Source: Wenzhouxiangella sp.
GTDB lineage: Bacteria > Pseudomonadota > Gammaproteobacteria > Xanthomonadales > Wenzhouxiangellaceae
Length of the DNA stretch: 5,760 bases
Reading direction: 5' to 3'
Assembly (NCBI GenBank): GCA_007123575.1
Contig: SKKV01000018.1
Location: 1-5,760, forward strand
Part shown: one piece after another, positions 1 through 5,760 of the stretch
Numbering within the stretch: the stretch's first letter is position 1
Layout: the number at the start of each line of letters is the position of its first letter
The notes under the pieces: model-generated
What the model was told of the DNA's origin: nothing
Database searches by the model: none
Seen by the model: the letters and a program-made list of their open reading frames with translations, nothing else
Made by a program: the position numbers and the translations under genes

Positions 1-1493
1 CAGTTGCCTTGTTTGCGCTAGCCCTGCTGCTGGTGCCGCGGCTGGGCATGGAGCTGGTGCCCAGCCTGGCCCAGGGCGAGTTTCATGTCGAGCTGCAGCT
101 GCCGCCTGGAACACCACTTGAGCAGACCGATGCCGCCATTGCCCGCCTGGACGCCGTGGCCAGGGCGCGCCCCGAAGTCAGGCGCACTGACGTAGTCGCC
201 GGCACCGGTGCGCGCATGGATACCAATCCCGATGAGGCCGGGGAGCACTCGGGCACCTTGAACGTGGTCCTGAATCCGGGCGCTGACGAGGCCCGGGTGA
301 TCGAGGCCTTGCGCCAGCGCCTGGCCGAAATGCCCGGCGTGAGCTACGCCATCGGCCGGCCGGAACTGTTCAGCTTCGCCACGCCGCTGGAAATCGAAGT
401 CACCGGATTCGAGCTCGATCAGCTCAAGCAGGTGTCGGACCGCATTGCCCAACGCCTGTCCGACTCGCCCCGTTTCGCCGACGTGCAGACCAGCATGGAG
501 CAGGGGCATCCGGAAATTCAAATCCGCTTTGACCACGAGCGCGCTGCGCGCTTGGGGCTTAGAGCCGACCAGATTGCCGATACCGTAGTTCGTCAGGTGC
601 GCGGCGAAGTAGCCACCCGCTACACCTGGCGCGAGCGACGAATCGATGTGCTGGTGCGGGTGCGCGAAGACCAGCGCGAGTCGCTTGAGCGGCTGGCAGG
701 GCTGGTGGTCAACCCCGGCGCCGAGCGACCGATTACACTGGATGCCGTGGCCGATTTGAGCCTGGCCATCGGTCCTTCCGAGATTCGCCGCATTGCCCAG
801 CAGCGCGTGGCCCTGATCACCGCGAACCCGGGATTCGGCGATCTGGGGCGGGCCGCCGACGAGGCCCGTGAAATCCTGGCCGAGATCCCCATGCCCGCGG
901 GCATGAGTGCCAGAGTCGCCGGGCAGAGCGAAGAAATGCAGCGCGCTTTTTCCTCGCTGCTGCTGGCCCTGGCCCTGGCTGTGTTCCTGGTTTACCTGGT
1001 GATGGCTTCCCAGTTCGAGTCACTGCTGCACCCCTTCGTGATTCTCCTGACCATCCCGCTGGCCCTGACCGGGGCCGTGTTTGCCCTGTGGCTGACCGGT
1101 TCAAGTCTGTCGGTGGTGGTGTTCATCGGCCTGATCATGCTGGCCGGGATCGTGGTCAATAACGCCATCGTGCTGGTCACCCGAATCAACCAGCTGCGCG
1201 AGGCCGGTTTGCCGCGCCTGGAAGCCATCGTCGAAGGTGGCCGGGCGCGGCTGCGGCCGATCATCATGACCACGCTGACCACGACCTTGGGCCTGCTGCC
1301 GCTGGCTATAGGTATGGGCGAGGGCGCCGAGATGCGCGCGCCCATGGCCATCACCGTGATCGGCGGGCTGCTGCTGGCCACGCTGCTGACCCTGGTCGTG
1401 ATTCCCGTCGTCTACAGCCTGCTGGATCGGCGCCAGACGACAGCCGACGAAACCGTCTCAGCCCAAGCCTTGCCCGAGCCGGCACGTCCATGA
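1..1493 (+). CDS. Efflux RND transporter permease subunit, C-terminal half (5' end outside window)
   Basis: An inner-membrane proton-driven RND pump subunit, which normally exports drugs, detergents or metabolites with a periplasmic adaptor and an outer-membrane channel. The frame is open from base 3, with no stop before it, and 496 residues are visible of an expected total near 1030, so this is an edge truncation and not a broken gene. In window residues: end of TM7 at 1-14, second periplasmic porter/docking loop at about 15-314 (starting with the family-typical QGEF and LPPGTPLE stretch), TM8 316-337, TM9 342-365, TM10 368-392, TM11 420-438, TM12 448-475, then a short polar tail. TM10 carries GIVVNNAIVLV, with Asn at bases 1158-1160 where AcrB has its proton-relay Lys940. 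The cytoplasmic EGGRARLRP motif precedes TM11. The stop overlaps the start of the next permease gene, which argues for a shared operon. TM4, with the acidic proton-relay residues, is out of view. The substrate cannot be told from sequence; a heavy-metal type is less likely, as no CusA-like Met-rich features are seen. Confidence 0.95.
   Translation, partial: VALFALALLLVPRLGMELVPSLAQGEFHVELQLPPGTPLEQTDAAIARLDAVARARPEVRRTDVVAGTGARMDTNPDEAGEHSGTLNVVLNPGADEARVIEALRQRLAEMPGVSYAIGRPELFSFATPLEIEVTGFELDQLKQVSDRIAQRLSDSPRFADVQTSMEQGHPEIQIRFDHERAARLGLRADQIADTVVRQVRGEVATRYTWRERRIDVLVRVREDQRESLERLAGLVVNPGAERPITLDAVADLSLAIGPSEIRRIAQQRVALITANPGFGDLGRAADEAREILAEIPMPAGMSARVAGQSEEMQRAFSSLLLALALAVFLVYLVMASQFESLLHPFVILLTIPLALTGAVFALWLTGSSLSVVVFIGLIMLAGIVVNNAIVLVTRINQLREAGLPRLEAIVEGGRARLRPIIMTTLTTTLGLLPLAIGMGEGAEMRAPMAITVIGGLLLATLLTLVVIPVVYSLLDRRQTTADETVSAQALPEPARP
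1490..1493 (+). other. ATGA stop-start overlap between the two RND permease genes
   Basis: The second permease starts at ATG 1490-1492 and the first stops at TGA 1491-1493. The bases just upstream contain only a weak purine patch and no clear Shine-Dalgarno sequence. This arrangement usually means translational coupling, so the two subunits are probably made in linked amounts. That fits a mixed complex, but does not prove one. Confidence 0.9.
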
Positions 1494-4400
1494 GCCCGAC
1501 CCGCCTGGCCATCCGCCGGCCGGTGACCACCGGCATGGTGTTTGTCAGCCTTGCCCTGCTGGGCTTGATTGCGCTGCGCCTGCTGCCGCTGGAGTTTTTC
1601 CCTGACATCGACTTTCCCGGCATGATGGTGCAGGTGCCCTACCAGGGCAGCTCGCCCGAGGAGGTCGAGCGTCTTATCACTCGGCCGATCGAGGATGCGC
1701 TGTCGACCATGAGCGGCATCCAGCGGATGAATTCCAACTCCAGCCAGGATCAGGCCACCATCTTCCTGAATTTTGGCTGGGATGCCGACATGGACGCCCG
1801 CGGCGTCGAGGCGCGCGACAAGATCGACGGCATTCGCCACCTGCTGCCGGATGACCTGGAGCGGGTGTTCGTGCGCAAGTTCACCAATGTCGATGAGCCC
1901 ATCCTTGGGCTGCGCATTGGTGCTGGCATGGACTTGTCCCAATCCTACGAACTGCTGGACCGCAACGTACGCCGGCGCCTGGAGCGGATTGATGGGGTCG
2001 CCCAGGTATCGCTGGACGGGGTCGAGCCTCGGGAAGTGCGCATCCTCCTGCATGCCGACCGCATTGCCGCCCATCAAGTGGATCTGAACGAGCTGAGCGA
2101 GCGCCTGCGGCGAGCCAACTTTTCCACCTCGGCCGGCTACATCACCGACAGAGCGGCGGGTCTTCGGGTGCGCGTCTCACCCCAGGGCGAGTTTCGCAGC
2201 CTGGACGAGATTCGTGCCCTGCCAATCAATGCCCGCGGTTTGAGGTTGGGCGATGTTGCCGACGTTGTGCTGGAATCACCGCCAATGCGCTACGGGCGTC
2301 TGCTTGACGGCAATTTCGCGGTGTCGGTGGATATCTTCGCCGAGGCCGGGGCGAATGTCGTTGAAGTCAGCCGCGCGGTGCTGGCCGAGATCGACGCGAT
2401 CAACGAGATTCCGGAAATGGCCGGCATCAGCCTGTACATCCTGTTCAGCCAGGCCGAGGGCATCGTCTCCTCGCTGAAGGACCTGGCCATGGCCGGGCTG
2501 CTGGGCGCGCTGATGTCGATGATCGTACTGTATCTGTTCCTGCGTCAGTGGGCGACCACCCTGATCGTGATGCTGTCTGCGCCAGCCGCCATTCTGATCA
2601 CCCTGGGGGCCATGTACTTTCTGGGCTTGAGCCTGAACATCCTGACCATGATGGGCCTGATGCTGGCCATCGGCATGCTTGTCGACAATGCCGTGGTCGT
2701 CACCGAGAGTATTTATCGCAAAAAAGAACAGTTTCCAGACCAGCCTGGCCGCGCCACTTTGCTGGGCGTGCGTGAAGTGGCCCTGGCGATCAGCGCCGGC
2801 ACCCTGACCACGATCATCGTCTTTCTGCCCAACATCTTCGGCGGGCAGAGCGAGGTCACCGTCTTCCTGTCGCATGTGGCCTACACGATCACGGTGGCCC
2901 TGATTGCGTCACTCCTGATTGCCCAGACCGTGATTCCGCTGCTGGCCCTAAAGGTCAGGCCGCCGCCCAACGGTCGCCGCAGCAGCTGGCTGGAGCGTCT
3001 GACGGCCGGCTATGCCCGCGTGCTTGCCTTCAGTCTGAGATACCGCTGGACCACGGCGGTGCTGGTTCTGGCCCTGCTGCTTTCCGCGATAGTGCCCATG
3101 GGTAAGGTCCAGCAGGACATGTTCGACAGCACAGAAAGCGACCGCCTGATGCTGCGCTTCAACGTCGCTGGCAGCTATACCCTGGACAAGGTGCGCGAAG
3201 CGGTTGATCTTATCGAAGCCTATTTGCAGGCGAACCAGGAGCAGTTCGAGTTCGAGTCCCTGTACAGCTTCTACAACGACAGTCGCGCCGAGACCACCCT
3301 GATCCTGAAGCCCGACCGGCGCCTGTCGAACGAGGAAATCCGCACCCGGGTGCGCGAGAACCTGCCGCCCATCGCCATCGGCAGCCCGGCCTTCGAGTTT
3401 CGCCGTGCCGCCAGCACTGAATCACTGAGCCTGCGCCTGCACGGTGAGTCCACCGAAGAGCTGTTTGGTTTGGCCGAAGAGGTCGTGCGGGTGCTGTTGA
3501 CCATCGACGGCCTGGTCGACGTGCGTTCCGGCGCTACCGCCGGGGCCGAAGAGGTGAGGGTGCGTGTTGATCCTGAGCGCGTGCACAGCGCCGGTCTGTC
3601 CACCGCCGAAGTGGCCCAGGCCGTCAGCGTGGCGATCCGTGGACAGGCCCTGAACGAGTTTCGCGGGCCGGAAGGTGAGCTGGTGATGCGGCTGGAGTTT
3701 CACGGCGCTGATCGACAAAGCTCAACCCAGCTTGCCAATCTGCCGCTGGTCAATCAGCGGGGCGAGCGCGTGCGTCTGGGCGCGGTCGCCGATCTGGAGA
3801 AGGTGGCCGGGCCGAACAACATCTCTCGCCAGGACCGGCGCACCAGTCTGAATGTCGAGGCTAACCTGCGCGATATCAGCATGAGCGAGGCCAGGGAGCA
3901 GATGAGCGCGGTGATGAACCAGATCAGCCTGCCTGCCGGCTACTCCTGGAGCTTCGGCCAGGCCTTCCAGCAGGATGAGGAAGCCATGCAGCAGATGTTA
4001 TTCAACATGCTGCTGGCGCTGATGCTGATCTTCATTGTAATGGCAGCTTTGTTCGAGTCCACCCTGTTCCCGGTTTCGATCATCACCTCGATCCTGTTTT
4101 CCTTCGTCGGCGTGTACTGGTTCTTCTTCATCACCGGCACCAACATGTCGATCATGGCCCTGATCGGCATGCTGGTCTTGATGGGGATTGTGGTCAATAA
4201 CGGCATCGTTTTGATCGATCACGTCAACAACCTGCGCCGCAAGGGCATGGCCCGGGATGCGGCCGTGATCCAGGGCGGCCGCGACCGCCTGCGCCCGATT
4301 CTGATGACCGCCGCCACCACCATCCTCGCGATGATCCCGCTGGCCATCGGCCAGACCCGCATCGGCGGCGGTGGCCCGCCGTACTACCCCATGGCCCGCG

Positions 4401-4540
4401 CCATCATCGGCGGCCTGGCTTTTTCCACGGTCATCAGCCTGATCGTCGTGCCTTTTGTCTACGTGCTGCTGGACAGTCTCAGGCAATGGACCAGCGAGGT
4501 GCGGGCGAGGGCCCTGCCAAAGCCTGATTCGTTGGCCTGA
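1490..4540 (+). CDS. Efflux RND transporter permease subunit, complete
   Basis: A full-length (1016 aa) RND permease of the AcrB/SwrC-like superfamily, acting as a proton-driven exporter in the inner membrane. It has the standard two-fold build: TM1 about 13-33, periplasmic porter loop to about 325, TM2 332-351, TM3 356-378, TM4 382-406, TM5 430-449, TM6 463-487, TM7 520-537, second porter loop to about 832, TM8 836-855, TM9 861-882, TM10 886-910, TM11 936-955, TM12 966-995. TM4 reads GMLVDNAVVV, so the AcrB Asp407-Asp408 pair is Asp399-Asn400. TM10 reads GIVVNNGIVLID, so AcrB Lys940 is Asn903. From memory, this DN/NN pattern occurs in a broad group of SwrC-like RND permeases, so the protein is probably active with an altered proton relay and not dead. 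QGGRDRLRP precedes TM11, and a Gly-rich IGGGGPPYYPMARA loop lies between TM11 and TM12. The ATG at 1490 gives the expected short N-terminus before the RRP motif and TM1. It lacks a good ribosome binding site, fitting coupling to the gene upstream. The paralogous pair recalls MdtB/MdtC, but orthology is not claimed. Confidence 0.96.
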   Translation: MSPTRLAIRRPVTTGMVFVSLALLGLIALRLLPLEFFPDIDFPGMMVQVPYQGSSPEEVERLITRPIEDALSTMSGIQRMNSNSSQDQATIFLNFGWDADMDARGVEARDKIDGIRHLLPDDLERVFVRKFTNVDEPILGLRIGAGMDLSQSYELLDRNVRRRLERIDGVAQVSLDGVEPREVRILLHADRIAAHQVDLNELSERLRRANFSTSAGYITDRAAGLRVRVSPQGEFRSLDEIRALPINARGLRLGDVADVVLESPPMRYGRLLDGNFAVSVDIFAEAGANVVEVSRAVLAEIDAINEIPEMAGISLYILFSQAEGIVSSLKDLAMAGLLGALMSMIVLYLFLRQWATTLIVMLSAPAAILITLGAMYFLGLSLNILTMMGLMLAIGMLVDNAVVVTESIYRKKEQFPDQPGRATLLGVREVALAISAGTLTTIIVFLPNIFGGQSEVTVFLSHVAYTITVALIASLLIAQTVIPLLALKVRPPPNGRRSSWLERLTAGYARVLAFSLRYRWTTAVLVLALLLSAIVPMGKVQQDMFDSTESDRLMLRFNVAGSYTLDKVREAVDLIEAYLQANQEQFEFESLYSFYNDSRAETTLILKPDRRLSNEEIRTRVRENLPPIAIGSPAFEFRRAASTESLSLRLHGESTEELFGLAEEVVRVLLTIDGLVDVRSGATAGAEEVRVRVDPERVHSAGLSTAEVAQAVSVAIRGQALNEFRGPEGELVMRLEFHGADRQSSTQLANLPLVNQRGERVRLGAVADLEKVAGPNNISRQDRRTSLNVEANLRDISMSEAREQMSAVMNQISLPAGYSWSFGQAFQQDEEAMQQMLFNMLLALMLIFIVMAALFESTLFPVSIITSILFSFVGVYWFFFITGTNMSIMALIGMLVLMGIVVNNGIVLIDHVNNLRRKGMARDAAVIQGGRDRLRPILMTAATTILAMIPLAIGQTRIGGGGPPYYPMARAIIGGLAFSTVISLIVVPFVYVLLDSLRQWTSEVRARALPKPDSLA

Positions 4541-4543
4541 TTG

Positions 4544-4579
4544 AAAAGTCCGTTACGACGCCCGGCTTTGCTGGCCGTA
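4544..4579 (-). terminator. Possible imperfect intrinsic terminator between convergent genes
   Basis: The 43-base gap between the two convergent stop codons holds an imperfect inverted repeat. TACG at 4554-4557 pairs with CGTA at 4576-4579, and a GC-rich inner part (GGC/GCC stretches with mismatches or a bulge) closes around 4565-4570. Read on the - strand it is followed, a few bases later, by four T residues (complement of AAAA at 4544-4547), so it best fits termination of the - strand gene. On the + strand there is no T run after it. The stem is poor, and the call rests partly on position. Confidence 0.3.
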
Positions 4580-4583
4580 GCAA

Positions 4584-4943
4584 TCAATTGGGCAGCAGAA
4601 TGCTGAAGCGCTTGGCAAACGGCGAGTTAATGGTTGCACGCCAGATTTCTTCGTCTTCGCAGAATACGGCTAGCTGCTCGCCCAGGTTTTCTTCGGTGTG
4701 CTTGTGCAGACGATCGGCGCCGGCTTTCCCAATCTCGACGTTCAAGGTGGCTCGTCCACTCCTGGCGTCGGTGCTGGTTTTCAGACCGGTGACATGCTCT
4801 CCGGTAATGACGGCCTGCGTCATCGGCTTGCCGTCAACCACGGCATGAACGCTGAAATCTGAAGTACAGCGATCAATATATTCAGTGCCTGCAAAGGCAA
4901 ATGAGGCACACAACAGTACAGCGACTCCGATCAAGGCTCTCAT
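4584..4943 (-). CDS. Small exported protein with a SecD P1-head-like domain
   Basis: A 119-residue protein of unknown role. Residues 1-18 form a clear Sec signal peptide (MRALIGVAVLL core, AFA before Gly19), so the mature protein of about 101 residues should be periplasmic or secreted. The cysteine at 12 is not in a proper lipobox, so a lipoprotein is unlikely. Residues about 46-112 follow the pattern of the SecD/SecDF P1 head subdomain: VITGEHV (SecD ITGDHI/LTG-D-type), then a TLNVEIGKAGADRL strand-helix unit, then HTEENLGEQLAVF (SecD T-x-x-N-x-G-x-x-x-A), and finally a WRATINSPF strand matching the 'sap-x-I' end of that fold. SecD itself is about 600 residues with six membrane helices; none are present here. 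Cys26 and Cys95 could form a disulfide bond. GAGGG at a 7-base spacing supports the ATG at 4941-4943. It lies downstream of an S41 peptidase gene on the same strand, across a 165-base gap. The family match was made by eye, so the fold assignment is likely but the function is unknown; a role in protein export is not implied. Confidence 0.88.
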   Translation of the reverse strand: MRALIGVAVLLCASFAFAGTEYIDRCTSDFSVHAVVDGKPMTQAVITGEHVTGLKTSTDARSGRATLNVEIGKAGADRLHKHTEENLGEQLAVFCEDEEIWRATINSPFAKRFSILLPN

Positions 4944-4950
4944 GGATATT

Positions 4951-4955
4951 CCCTC
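4951..4955 (-). promoter_or_regulatory. Ribosome binding site for the SecD-head-like gene
   Basis: On the - strand GAGGG lies 7 bases before the ATG at 4943. This is a near-ideal Shine-Dalgarno sequence and spacing. It fixes the start used and supports the gene being translated on its own and not by coupling. Confidence 0.75.
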
Positions 4956-5023
4956 ATGATTGTGGTTTCAATAAGACCTCTGTGCCTCTGAGCAGGAATT
5001 CAAGTCGCGATCTGTAGCGGGCA

Positions 5024-5050
5024 AGCTCCACGAGTGCGGTATATGGAGCT
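5024..5050. repeat. Inverted repeat (7-bp perfect stem) in the intergenic gap
   Basis: AGCTCCA at 5024-5030 is matched exactly by TGGAGCT at 5044-5050, with a 13-base loop. As RNA of the - strand, two G-U pairs could extend the stem. It lies between the peptidase stop (5109) and the start of the small exported protein gene (4943). There is no T run after it on either strand, so it is not a standard terminator. It could be a leader hairpin, an operator-like site or chance. The whole 4944-5108 gap otherwise shows no convincing -35/-10 pair. Confidence 0.35.
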
Positions 5051-5081
5051 CAATGCCGTTGACGCGCAGGATGAGGGACGC

Positions 5082-5108
5082 CGCTGGCATGATGCGGAAG
5101 AACCAGCG
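5082..5108 (-). repeat. Short inverted repeat directly after the S41 peptidase stop
   Basis: CGCTGG at 5082-5087 and CCAGCG at 5103-5108 form a perfect 6-bp stem with a 15-base loop, starting immediately after the peptidase stop codon. Its position suits mRNA 3'-end protection or weak termination, but the loop is long and no T run follows on the - strand. A chance match is quite possible in DNA this GC-rich. Confidence 0.25.
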
Positions 5109-5760
5109 TCAGTTATCTCGAAGCCATTTGATCGCAGCAGCGATTTCCGGATCTCGTCCTTGTCTGACATCCTCGACACTCGGCTTGGCTTCAATATCTG
5201 GAACTACGCCTACACCAATAAGGGGACTGCCGTCCGGCCAGGTGTCGCGTTTGGCGCAGACGCGGGCCATGCCGCCGCCCGGCAGGTCGAACACCAGCGG
5301 CTGGCCGGTGCTGCCTGCGGTGGTTTGGCCGATGATTGCGCCGCGTTGGCTCAGGCTGAATGCCATTGCCATGTCTTCGGCTGCGGAAAAAGTGCGCGCG
5401 CTGGTAAGCAGCACAACCGGACCGGAGAAGCGTTCTCCCTCCACCGGCTCAATGGCGCGCGCGGGCAGAGGATGAAGCTCAAGAGACGGCCATGCGGCCT
5501 GGCGATACGAGTCGCTGCGGCGTGACCAGTAAGCGCCTGGAACGACCGGTTCGTCGATCAGGTGGGCCAGGATTCTGAATCCCGGCCAGGAACTGCCGCC
5601 ACCGTTGTCGCGCAGGTCGAGAATCAGGCCATCGGCTTTCAGCAGTTCGGGCCAGGCAGCCTCGAAAGCCTCCAATGCGTCGTTGCCGGCGAAGCTGTCA
5701 AGCGAGAGATATTCAATATTGTCGAATCGCTGTCGACGAAACGGCTCTGGCCACTTGACG
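5109..5760 (-). CDS. S41-family serine peptidase (C-terminal processing peptidase-like), C-terminal part; 5' end outside window
   Basis: The last 216 residues of a TSPc/S41 peptidase; the frame is open to the window edge, so the N-terminus (signal peptide, any PDZ or N-terminal helical domain) is not visible. In window residues: the entry strand DNIEYLSLDSF at about 13-23, the core motif LILDLRDNGGGSS at about 45-57, and the nucleophile region TSARTFSAAEDMA with the likely catalytic Ser at 125 (codon 5385-5387) and the conserved Glu at 128. GQTTAGSTGQP follows, then LPGGGMARV, PDG, GVGVVPDIE and a final GRDPEIAAAIKWL helix, all typical of the family's end. Aligning by eye to E. coli Prc (Ser452/Lys477, 25 residues apart), the lysine position is Ser150 here (codon 5310-5312). 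The classical Ser-Lys dyad is therefore absent. From memory, AGSTG-type members are common among tricorn/IRBP-like S41 proteins, so activity by another residue set is possible. Expected location is periplasmic or envelope. The substrate is unknown. Confidence 0.93.
   Translation of the reverse strand, partial: VKWPEPFRRQRFDNIEYLSLDSFAGNDALEAFEAAWPELLKADGLILDLRDNGGGSSWPGFRILAHLIDEPVVPGAYWSRRSDSYRQAAWPSLELHPLPARAIEPVEGERFSGPVVLLTSARTFSAAEDMAMAFSLSQRGAIIGQTTAGSTGQPLVFDLPGGGMARVCAKRDTWPDGSPLIGVGVVPDIEAKPSVEDVRQGRDPEIAAAIKWLRDN

Noticed and set aside
1412..2077. Open frame of 221 codons on the - strand across the RND gene junction
   Set aside because: Its His/Gln/Ala/Gly-rich translation is typical of the antisense of GC-rich coding DNA, and it is fully covered by two well-supported RND genes.
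2276..2875. Open frame of 199 codons on the - strand inside the second permease
   Set aside because: Same low-complexity antisense character, with no domain; the + strand here encodes TM2-TM6 of the permease.
4588..4848. Open frame of 86 codons on the + strand opposite the small exported protein
   Set aside because: The - strand reading has a signal peptide, a good ribosome binding site and a SecD-like pattern; the + strand reading has none of these.
4904..4910. Cys12 of the small exported protein as a lipoprotein cysteine
   Set aside because: The residues before it are VLL, which do not fit a lipobox (small residue at -1), and a better signal peptidase I site (AFA/G) lies just after.
4960..5010. 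Candidate sigma-70 promoter (TTGAAT with TCTTAT, - strand)
   Set aside because: The spacer is 21 bases and the -10 match is poor, so it is not a supportable call.
5034..5525. Long open frame of 163 codons on the + strand
   Set aside because: It lies opposite the S41 peptidase, whose family motifs are unmistakable. The + strand translation shows no recognisable domain and no good ribosome binding site.

Overview
The window is GC-rich and tightly coded. It comes from a Gram-negative bacterium, shown by RND-type inner-membrane efflux permeases and proteins with Sec signal peptides. Base composition and gene style suggest a proteobacterium, possibly a gammaproteobacterium, but nothing here fixes the genus.

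Layout: on the + strand, the 3' half of one RND permease gene (1-1493, start outside the window) overlaps by 4 bases (ATGA) a complete second RND permease gene (1490-4540, 1016 aa). The two are clearly related but not identical. They look like a translationally coupled pair whose products may form a mixed trimer. A membrane-fusion protein gene would be expected upstream, out of view. No outer-membrane channel gene follows, and the operon ends at 4540.

A 43-base gap with an imperfect hairpin separates this operon from two convergent genes on the - strand. The nearer one (4584-4943) encodes a small exported protein of 119 aa whose mature part resembles the P1 head subdomain of the SecD translocase subunit, without any of SecD's membrane segments. 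Upstream of it, after a 165-base gap carrying two short inverted repeats, lies the 3' part of a gene for an S41-family (C-terminal processing peptidase-like) serine peptidase (5109-5760, start outside the window). In this peptidase the usual catalytic lysine position is a serine.

The efflux operon and the - strand pair appear to be separate units. The most unusual item is the free-standing SecD-head-like secreted protein. The rest is recognisable envelope machinery, and I see no mobile element, CRISPR array, RNA gene or defence system. No convincing sigma-70 promoter was found in the gaps.
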